64,000 nucleotides of DNA from Pectinophora gossypiella (GCF_024362695.1 NC_065433.1:26073700-26137699), one strand, 5' to 3'; positions 8,758 to 18,087 are shown, numbered from the stretch's first letter. Numbers and translations: made by a program. Notes: generated from the letters alone by a model not told the origin.

Positions 8758-9754
8758 ATAATTGTCCAATATGTATGTCTGCTTTTCTTTAAGTACCTCA
8801 CGAACGAGACAATATAGTAACGTTGACATAAAAAATATAATATTATGGAGCAGCACCAAAATATTCAACGTAAAAGCAAATTTTGCGATCTGAATTCGTT
8901 AAAAGTTTATTTCGATATATTCAGCTTACATATCCGTGGCTATTAAATAAAAGTTACGCCGAATTTTTAACAAGCGTATGCGACGTGAGTGATTTTAATA
9001 TTGAAACGGACGTAAATTTAGTTCGCATGACATAAAATGGCATTGATAGAGTAATACCTGGTTATTTCTTATAACACAAGAGTAGAAACTTATGTTTTAT
9101 ACGCGAGTACTGAGTATCAATTACGAACTAGCGAAGTACATTTGAATTGAATTACGAATGTAGCGAGTGTTTTTAGTACAGGCTACTGAGCACAGTGTAT
9201 AATAATTATTATAAAGCATAAGACATAAAACCAACTTCCTCTCGTGTAAAACATAAAACTTAACACCTCTACCATCGAGATGTTTTTATAGGTTATAATA
9301 ATTCAGCATTATTCAAACCTGGGAGGTTAAAAGGCCACATCGAAACAATAAATCTAAAAAAGCAATAGGTATTGCTATTTGACATTTGTTTAAACTAATT
9401 GTCCCGAATAATTGACACAATAATATTTTTCGCAACATGTCATAAATAGTTCAAATCTGAGGTCCAAATAGTGTAATGCTTAGCTTTTTGGCGGGAAACG
9501 GAAACGGGAAAGTTGCTTTCTTCATTGAATAATCTAAATAATTAATACGAAGTGGTGTTTTGTGGTTAATGATCGCATTAAGTTAGTCGAAAGACATTCG
9601 CGAGTGTTATATTATATCGGAGTATTCAATAAACAAAGTGTATCTGCCTATTTTCGCTTCGTGCCAAGAAGCCGCTTCATAACTCGAAAGTTTATGCGGA
9701 CTTTTGAGTTAATTTGTTTGGGGTTCGGAGTAGGAGTCTACTCCGAGGGTGGGG
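8758..9754. other. Mostly unassigned; MITE Q scrap at 9322-9412
   Basis: AT-rich sequence without a supported gene. 9322-9412 contains AAAAGGCCACATCGAAAC and TTGCTATTTGACATTTG, which match one arm of MITE Q (52347-52487). Confidence 0.4.
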
Positions 9755-9905
9755 GCTTAGGTTTCATCATCATCACCTTTCATCATTTCATCAATCATCA
9801 AGAAAAAAAATACGTAAGACATGGCTGTATGGGCATAGTTCCCTTTGCCTTACCCTTCGGGGAAAACCAAAACAAAAAAAAAGTGTAATGCTGAGTATGG
9901 AATAC
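9755..9905 (+). repeat. Retroposon 3' end-like repeat
   Basis: Contains ATGGGCATAGTTCCCTTTGC then CTTACCCTTCGGGGAAAACC followed by an A-rich run. It looks like the 3' end of a retroposon. Two overlapping short frames here read through the repeat and are not genes. Confidence 0.35.
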
Positions 9906-10976
9906 AGCCATACAGCCTAATCACATTTGAATCGCGCCATTTTGTCTTCGTTTACGTTTATTTTTTTATTGATTTTTTTTGGGTATTTTACAAATAACAT
10001 TTTTTATGTGTACCAATGTTTAGGTCGGTTTAGTATTTATTTTAAATGTTTCTTCATTCGAAATTGAAATTTAAAAATTCGAAATTGCTTCGATTTTTGG
10101 ATGAGAAGCATAATATCCTAATCAAACTAAGGACAGTCTCACATCTATTACGTTATGGTATAGTAACAGATGAATAATAGTTTCAACGAAATTTGGGTTT
10201 CTGCTTTGATAGAAACTTTCATAGAAATGCAAAACCCTACATTCCCGTGCTACATTCCATAGAAACTGTAGTTTGGCTGTAATTGACAAACACATAGTTG
10301 TGTAAATTGGATAGTAAATAATAGTTCAGTACCTACTGAAATTCTCGGTAGCGACCGCAAGTGCGGAAAGTACAAGCCGCTTTTGAACGGGTACCTTTAA
10401 TTAAAAAGCAGTTTAATTAAAAAATTAGTTGGTCCACACGGATATCGGCGTCTCGCTACCAGTCGGAGTCAAACTTGCAGCTGATAAAATTAAACTCTCT
10501 CAAAGGCCAACTTTTGTAGATAAAGACCAACTCGCTATCGCTCCATAGAAGTACGCAGCCCTATTCTGGCGAGACTAGGATATACGAATTTTCGGCCATT
10601 TTGCCAGGGTATAGAAGAAATAGGTTGGAAAGGCCCTAACGCGCATTTTGTATGACCACTGCTGACGCCGGTTCAACCCCCTTTCTTCTATTCCGTGCAT
10701 TTTGCAATACAATATACAAAACAAATAACAAATACAGTGTGTCAAAAAAATAATACTTTGAGGTTTTGTATCCAACTCGGGTTTCCTGTAATTAATATTA
10801 TGAATAATGACTATTTCTTTAAATAACTCGAAATTGCGGTCTTTATAACGTTAATGAACTGAAATGAAATACTATTTATTGCAGTAATTATGGTCATACT
10901 TTGTGATGGAAATTCAATTCATATTCTGACATACAATAATTATTATTAAATCGTACTCTAAATTAGCTACTTTCCC
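9906..10976. other. No feature recognised
   Basis: About 1 kb of AT-rich sequence. Short open frames show no domain, signal peptide or conserved motif, and no repeat partner was found inside the window. Confidence 0.4.
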
Positions 10977-11198
10977 ATATAGGGTGTTGGTACACCGCAA
11001 CGAATACTGAGGGGGATGATTCAGACCATATATAGATCTGAGTTGATATCAAGTGGATTGTCCTGTAGGAAAATTCATGAAAATTTTAGTGGTTTCTTTT
11101 TATTTTCCGTTCCATACTTTTCCGACGGAAAATTCTACTTGTTATCTACTCAGAACCATGGTCTGAATCATCCCTCAAAGCCTGTAACACCCTGTTTT
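10977..11198. mobile_element. MITE A, single unit
   Basis: Left arm GGGTGTTGGTACACCGCAAC then GAATACTGAGGGGGATGATT, and right arm ACGGAAAATTCTACTTG ... CTGTAACACCCTG. Arms are diverged (an ATATAGAT change in the left arm). About 215 bp foldback. Confidence 0.8.
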
Positions 11199-11394
11199 TA
11201 CATCGCTTTTACATACTACGTATTATTAGGATGCAATAGCTCACTCAAATAATAAAAGACCTTTTCTCTTAGCCACAGCTTTAGTTGGAGTCTGAAATGT
11301 TTTAGAGGAAGTTCTCTTAAAGGTCATACAACTTCCATACTAGGTTTGAAGTAGCTGATTTGACTATTTACAAAAAAAAGGGACTTCAGGCGTG

Positions 11395-11642
11395 TTGTCT
11401 TAAATTTTGTACCGGTACCGAGTGAGAGCCCTCTACGGGGAGCGTAGTCGAAGAATCTATCTTACATAAAACCGGTTATTTACGTTTATAAACAGTTTTC
11501 TTCGGAACTTTGACATTGGCAGAATCATCGTTCAGTAACGATGCAGCCATAAACAACAAGAAAGAAGAAGGGGGAGCGTAGAGTCCGCCCGGCGTTTGTC
11601 CGGCCAAGTAGTTAATCCCATCTCAGGCAAATCTATAATAAG
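11395..11642 (+). mobile_element. RP retroposon (sense plus) interrupted by a 123 bp insert
   Basis: Starts AAATTTTGTACCGGTACCGA, runs to GAGAGCCCTCTACGGGGAGC, and resumes at GTCCGGCCAAGTAGTTAATC up to TCTATAATAAGTCAAACAGC. Between the two parts is a foreign segment at 11448-11570. Confidence 0.7.
11448..11570 (+). mobile_element. 123 bp insertion flanked by an 11 bp duplication
   Basis: GGGGAGCGTAG occurs at 11437-11447 and again at 11571-11581, directly bracketing the insert. The insert ends in a purine-rich run (CAACAAGAAAGAAGAAG) before the second copy, as expected of a short retroposed RNA. Its source is not identified. Confidence 0.6.
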
Positions 11643-11799
11643 TCAAACAGCAAAACAAGCAACAACAGTATCACGTTGTATCCCTGTAAGTATGGGCTAT
11701 AGAAAAATATTTAATTTAGCACATACTCCTCGCCAGATATGTTCAAATCCTATATAATTGGCGGCGAGCCTATTGCTATTAACCTTCTATTTGATATTG

Positions 11800-11851
11800 A
11801 GAGTCTTCAGCGATCCCCATTTGTCCGATCAAGTAGTTAATGCCAAAAAAA
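11800..11851 (+). repeat. RP retroposon scrap
   Basis: GAGAGTCTTCAGCGATCCCC then GTCCGATCAAGTAGTTAATG matches the 3' half of RP family copies. Confidence 0.6.
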
Positions 11852-11854
11852 TTG

Positions 11855-12020
11855 CTATTAACCAAACACAATTCCTGGAAATCACGTGATATCAATTACA
11901 AGAATTCAAACTAATAAAGTGGAATTCAGTGCTTTAGACTTCGACCCGGGAATCGAACCCGCGACCCTACGATGTAGGTAAGTCACGCGTTCTCCGAACT
12001 GAGACATCACGGACTGAGTT
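11855..12020 (-). repeat. tRNA-like SINE head (fifth SINE type)
   Basis: On the minus strand it holds a B-box-like GGGTTCGATTCCCGG and an upstream ATGTCTCAGTTCGGAG A-box region, followed by an AATTGATATCACGTG segment also found at 27068-27085. It differs from SINE-1 to -4 in its head. No cloverleaf good enough for a functional tRNA is seen. Confidence 0.45.
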
Positions 12021-12049
12021 ATTGTGCGTATTGTAGTAACAATACATCG

Positions 12050-12240
12050 TGACATCGTGAGGAAACCCACATTCCCGAGAAATGCATATTCGGAGGTATG
12101 TAACCTAACCTGTATTGGACTGGTATCCCTTCGTGGGTTGGAAGGTCAGACAGGACACTTCTGTAAAAAGCCGGACCTGTCAAATCTACAGGTTAGGTAA
12201 GCGGACCCTGTGAAAAACGGGATAGTACTGGGGATGATTG
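12050..12240 (+). repeat. SINE-4 3' half
   Basis: AGGAAACCCACATTCCCGAG, GACCTGTCAAATCTACAGG and AAGCGGACCCTGTGAAAAAC are the 3' part of SINE-4 (compare 56450-56703). It lies tail to tail with the next copy. Confidence 0.7.
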
Positions 12241-12265
12241 TAAAAACAAAACTAGTACGAAATAA

Positions 12266-12380
12266 TTCACAGGGTCCGCTTCCCTAACCTGAAGATTTGA
12301 CAGGTCCGGTTTTTTACAGAAGCGACTGCCTGTCTGACTTCCTAACCCGCGAAGGGAAAACCAGCCCAATACAGGTTCGA
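12266..12380 (-). repeat. SINE-4 tail, inverted
   Basis: Reverse complement of the same tail (TTCACAGGGTCCGCTTCCC, GAAGATTTGACAGGTCCGG). With 12050-12240 it forms a roughly 110 bp inverted repeat with a spacer of about 30 bp. Confidence 0.7.
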
Positions 12381-12418
12381 GGTCTAAATTATCTATATTA
12401 TCTAAAGTATGTGCGCAC

Positions 12419-12862
12419 TAAGACGGGATTTTGCGAAATTCAACCCCTAAGGGGGTAAAACAGGGGTTGGAAGCTTGTATGAAAATCTTATGCTTGCTTT
12501 TGTGTCCCAGAATAGTGACGTTGAGTTGCTAGAGAATAGATAGGCGCCCGCATACCCCAACATTGTGGTAATTAATCTGAGGCGAGGCTAGACAAAGGTT
12601 TAAGATCCTTCCTGTCTCAGGTTTTATGTTAGATTCATTTGGGATACGGGTTAACATGGCTCGTAGGGATGGAACTGTAAGCAATCATGTTACATAATAA
12701 AATATAGGTGTATCTACGGTGTAGATATAGATGTATTATACACTATCGACCGCGGCGACTTCGTATGCGTGGAGACTTTTACTTCAGAAACATAAGACTT
12801 TCATACAAGCTTCCAACCCCTGTTTTACCCCCTTAGGGGTTGAATTTCGCAAAATCCCGACT
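12419..12862. mobile_element. TIR element with about 70 bp arms
   Basis: TAAGACGGGATTTTGCGAAA then CAACCCCTAAGGGGGTAAAA at 12419-12490 is repeated in inverted order at about 12791-12862. Within each arm the CCCCTAAGGGG core is itself palindromic. The interior (about 300 bp) has no coding frame. A relative of one arm is near 45455. Confidence 0.65.
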
Positions 12863-12962
12863 TGACAAAACGATACGAACACGGTCATCCAGGAGCACCC
12901 AAATGTGATCGAAAGAGGCAGCAACCGCTATCCCAAATACATCGCTGGTATACCTAACCTCT

Positions 12963-13116
12963 GTACAGTTCATGAGCAATATAATGTACCCACTTTAGGA
13001 CCCTGTCGCACTAACATATTTGACATTTAGTGAGACTTACAGTTCAATTTGTCAAAAAAGTTAATGTGACATGGTACCAAAGTGTATACATATATTATTA
13101 ATGCTCGTGACCGTAC
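12963..13116. mobile_element. MITE G copy 1
   Basis: Begins GTACAGTTCATGAGCAATAT and ends TGCTCGTGACCGTAC, giving imperfect terminal inverted repeats of about 14 bp. The interior matches 17490-17631 closely (CCCACTTTAGGACCCTGTCG). About 150 bp, no coding capacity. Confidence 0.75.
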
Positions 13117-13149
13117 TTCTAGTAGGTGATTCTTTAAATACTTTTTGAA

Positions 13150-13225
13150 TGTAGAAGTATGTCACTATCAAATGAGATTCCATAGGTTAAGCCCCGGTGG
13201 GTAATTGGCGTGAATCTATGTATGT
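13150..13225 (+). pseudogene. RTE-type LINE tail scrap
   Basis: GTATGTCACTATCAAATGAG then ATTCCATAGGTTAAG and CCCCGGTGGGTAATTGGCGT is a diverged copy of the 8460-8505 tail. Confidence 0.55.
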
Positions 13226-13384
13226 ATGTATTAATAATATGTCAGTTTCGCACTAACAACAGGCGTAACACTAAAGATGGGATGTTGCCATTTAGAAATT
13301 AAGGGACCGCCCTCACGGCATTTTTGGATATCGCAAGATGTGCGAAATTAGGTTAAGCTACGCTAGGTTAGGTTAGGCTAAGGT

Positions 13385-13505
13385 TACCTGGTAGAAATTG
13401 CTGTTTAGCAATAAGGCCGCCTATTGTGCTTATTTTTATTCGTATTTTTATATACCTTTGTATATGTCGTTGTGCAAAAAAGTATTATTGATTGATTGAT
13501 TAGGC
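13385..13505 (+). repeat. LINE 3' end fragment (AATAAGGCCGCC type)
   Basis: AGCAATAAGGCCGCCTATTG then a T-rich stretch and GTGCAAAAAAGTATTATTGA with an ATTG repeat tail. Same family as 3562-3690. Confidence 0.6.
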
Positions 13506-13871
13506 AGCATTGCCAGTCTTAGATCGCATGTAACAAAAATATCAACGTTTAACCCTTTTTAAAGACGTCATAACTAATTTCAAAATCACTTTGTCAACCC
13601 TAGTTTGGTTAGGACACTGCAGGCTAATGACCTTCCTTGCCATTTCGTTCCCGGTTATTATTTACCTAAGTATTGCAATAACTAAGTATCCCATGAAAAT
13701 AAATAAATAAATAAAAGTATTTAGTCGTTACATAACTAATAATAACGCTGACACCTGCGTTGATGGGGTCGGTCATTGCCCTCACAGTTCCACACTTTAG
13801 AAGAAGACAATATGAAAATCATATATCGAGGTTGTCATTTACAAAAACTGTTTAAGCCTATATGTATACGT
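13506..13871. other. Unassigned, with a trace of SINE-3 tail
   Basis: About 13735-13792 (TAATAACGCTGACACCTGCG, TTGATGGGGTCGG) resembles the SINE-3 tail on the plus strand. Nothing else was recognised. Confidence 0.4.
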
Positions 13872-14020
13872 TCCACTACTCACTGCCCCATCAATAAATC
13901 GGAGGGGCTGCTGGTCGGTGGAGGTATTTAACGGCTAATAGCCAGCGGTTTACTACGCCTTCTGAAGCACGGAATCATCATACTTTTTCCTACTATTAGG
14001 TGAACCTAACCAGTCTCACG
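13872..14020 (-). repeat. Degenerate SINE-1 copy
   Basis: On the minus strand it retains TGATGATTCCGTGCTTCAGA, the TATTAGCCGTTAAATACCTC segment and the tail with the CAGTAGTGG-like motif. Strongly diverged. Confidence 0.55.
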
Positions 14021-14422
14021 AAGTCATCTACCATTAAAATTTTATCGTTACTTGTTGCGACATCGCACAAATTGCATCGCGCCGTGAGGATGGTGCCTAT
14101 TGATAGCAATACCGTCAATAGTCGTGATAGGTTTTAGATCGCGTCACGTTCCAAATCCTATTTATCTTTATGTAATTAAAATAAACTTATATTTCGTGAG
14201 CTCCGGGTTTGCCCAAAGATTATGTCGCGGGTTTTACTTGTATCTTATGATACAAGTACGTATAAGACACTACGTTGCTTCTGTTACAAACAGGATCTGT
14301 CAAATTGTCAGGTTAGGTAAGCGGGCCGTGTGAAAAACGGGTTAACGCTTAGAGGGTTACGCTTAGCGGACATGATGTTTTAATACACGTGTTACTTACA
14401 TACTTACTACGTACACATACAT
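14021..14422. other. Unassigned, with a SINE-4 tail at 14291-14350
   Basis: 14291-14350 (ACAGGATCTGTCAAATTGTC, AAGCGGGCCGTGTGAAAAAC) is a SINE-4 tail. The 77-codon plus frame that crosses it is therefore not a gene. ACACATACAT at 14413-14422 is the left target duplication of the next SINE. Confidence 0.5.
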
Positions 14423-14714
14423 GAGGAGCTCGGTGGCGCAGCGGTTAACACGCTCGGTCTGCGATTGTTGAAGTTAAGTAACTTTCGCAAAGGCCGGTCA
14501 TAGGATGGGTGACCACAAAAAAAAAAGTTTTCATCTCGAGCTCCTCCGTGCTTCGGAAGGCACGTTAAGCCGTTGGTCCCGGCTGCATTAGCAGTCGTTA
14601 ATAACCACCAATCCGCACTGGGCCCGCGAGGTGGTTTAAGGCCCGATCTCCCTATCCATCCATAGGGAAGGCTCGTGCCCCAGCAGTGGGGACGTTAATG
14701 GGCTGGTGATGATG
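14423..14714 (+). mobile_element. SINE-2, full length with target duplication
   Basis: Flanked by ACACATACAT at 14413-14422 and 14715-14724. Head GAGGAGCTCGGTGGCGCAGC (A box), 5S-like GAAGTTAAGTAACTTTCGC and GGTCATAGGATGGGTGACC, A-rich linker, shared core CGTGCTTCGGAAGGCACG and RTE-type tail CCCCAGCAGTGGGGACG with a GATGATG end. It landed next to an RTE LINE tail. Confidence 0.9.
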
Positions 14715-14955
14715 ACACATACATACATAAACTCAGAGACTATGGGATGCCATTTGCTTCGATCCTGACACACTTCTCTTGCTTCCTCCACATTCATCAA
14801 TCGTTTCATACACGCACGCGCGTTCAGAGTAAATTGTACCAAACATTTTCTAATTGAATTTCCAATTTGGTCAATGTACGTCCATCTAGGGCTTCCACTG
14901 CCAGCCCTACCACCAACCTTCCCTTTATATACCGCTTTCGTAATCCCCTTGCTAC
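14715..14955 (-). pseudogene. RTE-type LINE tail
   Basis: On the minus strand it encodes ARACMKRLMNVEEAREVCQD then RSKWHPIVS, and farther upstream the diverged GRPR region. Homologous to 8290-8500, with deletions upstream. Confidence 0.75.
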
Positions 14956-15074
14956 TTGCTAGATAGGTTCTGTATTTTCTATCAGACAGTTATCAGCAAG
15001 TGCAATGACGCATTAGTACCTCTAAATATAAAATCTAGAGGCAGAATATAAAAAAATAATGTTTTGTATTGATT

Positions 15075-15930
15075 TGATTTGTATTGATTTTGTTTTGGGT
15101 TGGTTGTCGAATTGATAATGTAAGTGTCAATAATGTTAGTTACGCTGACGACATGGTGTTGCTGAGCCCATCGGTCAGCGGGTTGAGGCAGCTCCTAAAA
15201 ACGTGTGAAGATTATGCAATACGACATGGTTTGAAATATAACGATAAAAAATCAGAATTCATGGTATTTAGAGGTTGTAATAAACAGCCAAGGCGGATAC
15301 CCTCTTTGTGCCTAAATGGGGTGCCTCTGAAACGTGTTAGACAATTTAAATATTTAGGACACATTGTAACAGAGAACCTAAAAGATGACCTCGACATTGA
15401 AAGGGAGCGCAGGGCATTGTCGGTGCGTGGCAACATGCTGGTACATAGATTCACTCGTTGTACGGCTGATGTTAAAATAACGCTTTTCAAAGCATTTTGT
15501 CAGAGTTTCTACACGAGTGGTTTATGGGCCAGTTTTACACAAAAATCGTACAACGCTCTGCGAATACAGTATAATAACATGTTTAGGGTTCTGTTGAGGC
15601 TTCCACGTTTTTGCAGCGCATCAGGTATGTTTGCCAACGCAAATGTCGATTGTTTTTATACAATTATGCGCAAAAAGACCACATCGGTGTTGCAGCGAAT
15701 GCGGGGCAGCACCAATGGAATCCTAAATATGATAGAGGCGAGAATGGACTCTGATGTTTTTGGCCGGTTCCTGGATCTGCACGTTAAACGGGTAGACCGA
15801 GGGATGGGCTAATTATTATTATAAAATTCCCACGCTACATCATTGTTGTGTACTAACATAGTTTGTAAGTTACATTGTTACTAACAAAAAATGAAATAAA
15901 AGATTTTTATTTTATTTTTTTTTTTTTTTA
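15075..15930 (+). mobile_element. 5'-truncated LINE with reverse transcriptase end
   Basis: Contains the C-terminal half of a non-LTR reverse transcriptase (15084-15812), a 90 bp 3' untranslated part with AATAAA near 15895, and a T-rich simple tail (15900-15930) instead of a clean poly(A). The 5' boundary is where homology to the polymerase fades, near 15100. Confidence 0.8.
15084..15812 (+). CDS. Reverse transcriptase, C-terminal part (LINE)
   Basis: Open for 242 codons and closed by TAG or TAA-type stop after RVDRGMG, with no internal stop. The first in-frame codon is not ATG because the gene is cut at its 5' end. YADD, the polymerase catalytic motif, is at residues 20-23, followed by MVLLSPSVSGLRQLLKTCED and NDKKSEFMVF (palm) and FKYLGHIVTENLKDDLDIER (thumb). 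RT domains before YADD, the endonuclease and ORF1 are absent, so it cannot be active alone. Closest class is a non-LTR (LINE) polymerase of the type common in Lepidoptera. The exact clade is unsure. The open frame suggests a fairly recent insertion. Confidence 0.88.
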   Translation: MILFWVGCRIDNVSVNNVSYADDMVLLSPSVSGLRQLLKTCEDYAIRHGLKYNDKKSEFMVFRGCNKQPRRIPSLCLNGVPLKRVRQFKYLGHIVTENLKDDLDIERERRALSVRGNMLVHRFTRCTADVKITLFKAFCQSFYTSGLWASFTQKSYNALRIQYNNMFRVLLRLPRFCSASGMFANANVDCFYTIMRKKTTSVLQRMRGSTNGILNMIEARMDSDVFGRFLDLHVKRVDRGMG

Positions 15931-16025
15931 TTGATGATGATGTGATCCAGCCGATTTCGGCTACGGCGGCTGCTTCAACTCCGACGTTCATGTGCCGGCA
16001 TGTGGATTATTATCCTATAACATAA

Positions 16026-16287
16026 GGATTATTTGCAAAAAATAGCGATCGGCACATTGTTAATACCCGGAATAAAAATAAACTTGCTTTACAAGTCAGT
16101 CGATTACATAAGATTACTAAATCTTTTAAGGGGCAATGTATACGGTTTTACAATAAGATTCCCATTGACATTCAGAATTTGCCTTTCAACTGTTTTAAGA
16201 CAGTAGTTAAACAAGCTTTACAAAAAAGGTTATTATAAAGTTAGTGATTATTTAGAAGATTATGAATGCATGGGATTAACTGTCTGA
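16026..16287 (+). pseudogene. LINE ORF2 C-terminus (jockey/CR1-like), frameshifted
   Basis: Frame one reads NTRNKNKLALQVSRLHKITK then SFKGQCIRFYNKIPIDIQNL and FKTVVKQALQ, after which one base shift near 16226 moves to KGYYKVSDYLEDYECMG and a stop at 16285. N-T-R-x-K...F-x-G...R-F-Y-N-K-I-P and Y-Y-x-x-x-D-Y-L-E-D are typical of LINE C-termini in Lepidoptera. A different element from the LINE ending at 15930. Confidence 0.78.
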
Positions 16288-16362
16288 GAACTGACATTAG
16301 GCAGCTAAATTACTCAATTGTATACCAATATTTTATGTTTATTTTTATGTTTTTCAAAGAAC

Positions 16363-16493
16363 GTTACCGGGTGAGAGCCTTCACACCGGGTGAGAGCCTT
16401 CAGCGCTCCCCATTTGTCCGGTCAAGTAGTTAATGCCATCTGCGGCAAATCTACAATAAGTCACGACAAAAAAAAAAAAAAAAAAAAAAAAAA
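16363..16493 (+). mobile_element. RP retroposon with A25 tail and target duplication
   Basis: Short 5'-truncated copy on its sense strand: GGGTGAGAGCCTTC occurs twice in tandem, then CGCTCCCCATTTGTCCGG, TAATGCCATCTGCGGC and AATAAGTCACGAC followed by about 25 A (16468-16493). CAAAGAAC at 16355-16362 and 16494-16501 bracket it. This copy fixes the polarity of the RP family. Confidence 0.8.
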
Positions 16494-16499
16494 CAAAGA

Positions 16500-16670
16500 A
16501 CTTCTAGGGCCCTGTGCCGAGGTTTTTCTTGCAGCTTCTTTTCCCCGGCTATAAAGTTTGAGAGAAGCTGCAGTAGTTTTAGGCGGATGAGACGTACGTT
16601 ATGTAAAAAATGACGATTCAAATTGTAACTATGTTTCCTACTGAATAAAGATATTTTTGAATTTGAATAG
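16500..16670 (+). repeat. LINE 3' end fragment
   Basis: Reads through GAGAAGCTGCAGTAGTTTTA, then TGTTTCCTACTGAATAAAGA and a GAATTTGAAT simple tail, a common LINE 3' end layout (AATAAA then a short repeat). Confidence 0.5.
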
Positions 16671-16726
16671 CCAATCTTATTGGAAAAGATCCTCGCACAT
16701 AGCGGGCATGTGAGCACACCATTTAA

Positions 16727-16825
16727 CACTTTCAAGTACAGAACGTCTATGGACGTTCCGATTTCAAGATGTCACACAACCTATTATGAACCATCAATGA
16801 TCCATGGTCTCTGTCCGTGAAAGGG
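16727..16825. mobile_element. piggyBac-like MITE, 99 bp, copy 1
   Basis: Flanked by TTAA at 16723-16726 and 16826-16829. The right end reads, inverted, CCCTTTCACGGACAGAG, and the left end CACTTTCAAGTACAGAACG. TTAA duplication and CCC-type end are piggyBac hallmarks. Same length as 51983-52081, in the opposite orientation. Confidence 0.8.
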
Positions 16826-16841
16826 TTAAATATGTATAATT

Positions 16842-16991
16842 GATCGCCTCAAGTGGTCGGGCTTTCAATTCATCGCGCTTGGCGTCAAGCTCTAAGCGCC
16901 GTTGATGTTCAAAGTCATGAACTTTCTGACTCAAAGGTCTCCATTTCGGACGTTTAGCCGTTATCTTTTCCCACTGACATGGCTCAATGCC
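16842..16991 (-). pseudogene. LINE-like polymerase C-terminal fragment
   Basis: The minus strand is open as GIEPCQWEKITAKRPKWRPL then VHDFEHQRRLELDAKRDELK. The pattern W-x-x-x-x-x-x-R-x-x-W-R-x-L...F-E-x-x-R with a charged helix resembles the end of some LINE polymerases. It is bounded by the piggyBac MITE. Confidence 0.5.
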
Positions 16992-17489
16992 GGACTTTTT
17001 TTTTTAATCATGTTTATAGAGGGTTTTTTTAAAGCCACCCTCATCATGTCTCTGTAATACTTAATACCTATCTAAATATATAAAAGGAGAATCTAACTGA
17101 CTCCTCCTGAATCCTCACTGTCACTAACACCCTGTATGTGTAAGATACTAAGTATATTGTTACAACTCGTAAGGTCGATGTCAAGCCAGCAATGTTTGCA
17201 GTGAAGTAGCAATTAGACAGAACAGCTCGCTGACTTAGCTCAATGGGTAATCTACACCGTGCAATGAAATCTAGGTCCTAAAATAAACTCCATTAGGAAC
17301 TAGCTCGTTTGTGATTGCACCTGGATTCGTCGACTTGAAGTTGACTTGCAAAAATCGTTTATTTTCAATGTAGGATCATCTGAGAATACTTTAAAGTCAA
17401 ATTTTAGTTTAGTTTATCCAGAAATGATAAAAACAAAGCATATCAATAGAACTACAACAACATAACTATATCTTGCGATGTATGGTATG
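16992..17489. other. Unassigned; MITE A end at about 17118-17143
   Basis: CACTGTCACTAACACCCTG near 17121-17138 is the terminal repeat of MITE A without its arms. The remainder shows no repeat partner or coding signal. Confidence 0.45.
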
Positions 17490-17631
17490 GTACAGTCATG
17501 AGCAATATAATGTACCCACTTTAGGACTCTGTCGCATTAACATATTTGACATTTAGTGAGACTTACAGTTCAATTTGTCAAAAAAGTTAATGTGACATGG
17601 TACCAAAGTGTATTAATCCTCGTGACCGTAC
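17490..17631. mobile_element. MITE G copy 2
   Basis: GTACAGTCATGAGCAATATA to CCTCGTGACCGTAC. Almost identical to 12963-13116 apart from a short TATACATATATTA segment that copy 1 carries and this one lacks. Confidence 0.8.
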
Positions 17632-17689
17632 AAATTCCATGTTCATCAATTATTAGATTTATCGTGCATCAGAATTTGAATTCCACCAA

Positions 17690-18070
17690 ATAGGGAGTTT
17701 CCAACTAGTCAAATCACTTACTTTTTACTAAACGTCAAAACACGAAATTACTATGGCGTGTTTAATACAGAGCTTCGTCTCTGTTGATTGGTTGTCTGTA
17801 TCTAATCTTTTTCTTTTTGTATGCATGTGTGTCTGTAGACCAAATAAATGTTTTTATCTATCTATCTATCTATGGAATTTGTATGAAAAAGCACAATGTG
17901 ACGTCATGGTAAAACGTGACAAAATGTCGCACTTATTATTTTTCTTTGTTTATTAAAATTCAAAAATAACTTAAATAGAAAAAATAAAATGTTTTTCGAC
18001 AGTTTTCGAGCTGTCTTTATTTAGTAATCAGCATTTCATAATTTATCTTTGACCTAGGAAACTACCCAAT
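17690..18070 (+). mobile_element. MITE L carrying a 119 bp insertion
   Basis: Ends ATAGGGAGTTTCCAACTAGT and GACCTAGGAAACTACCCAAT. The element is interrupted at 17755-17873. Comparison with 21513-21770 shows that the site AATTACTATGGAATTT is continuous without the insert. Confidence 0.8.
17755..17873 (+). mobile_element. LINE/retroposon end with TCTA tail inside MITE L
   Basis: The insert ends CCAAATAAATGTTTTTATCT followed by TATC repeats and is flanked by CTAT on each side (17751-17754, 17870-17873). An AATAAA-like motif plus a microsatellite tail is typical of some LINE 3' ends. Confidence 0.65.
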
Positions 18071-18087
18071 TAGGTCGTGTACTAAAT

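Noticed and set aside
14440..14520. Possible 5S rRNA gene
   Set aside because: Only the internal promoter region resembles 5S. The 5' and 3' stems are absent and it recurs as part of SINE-2.
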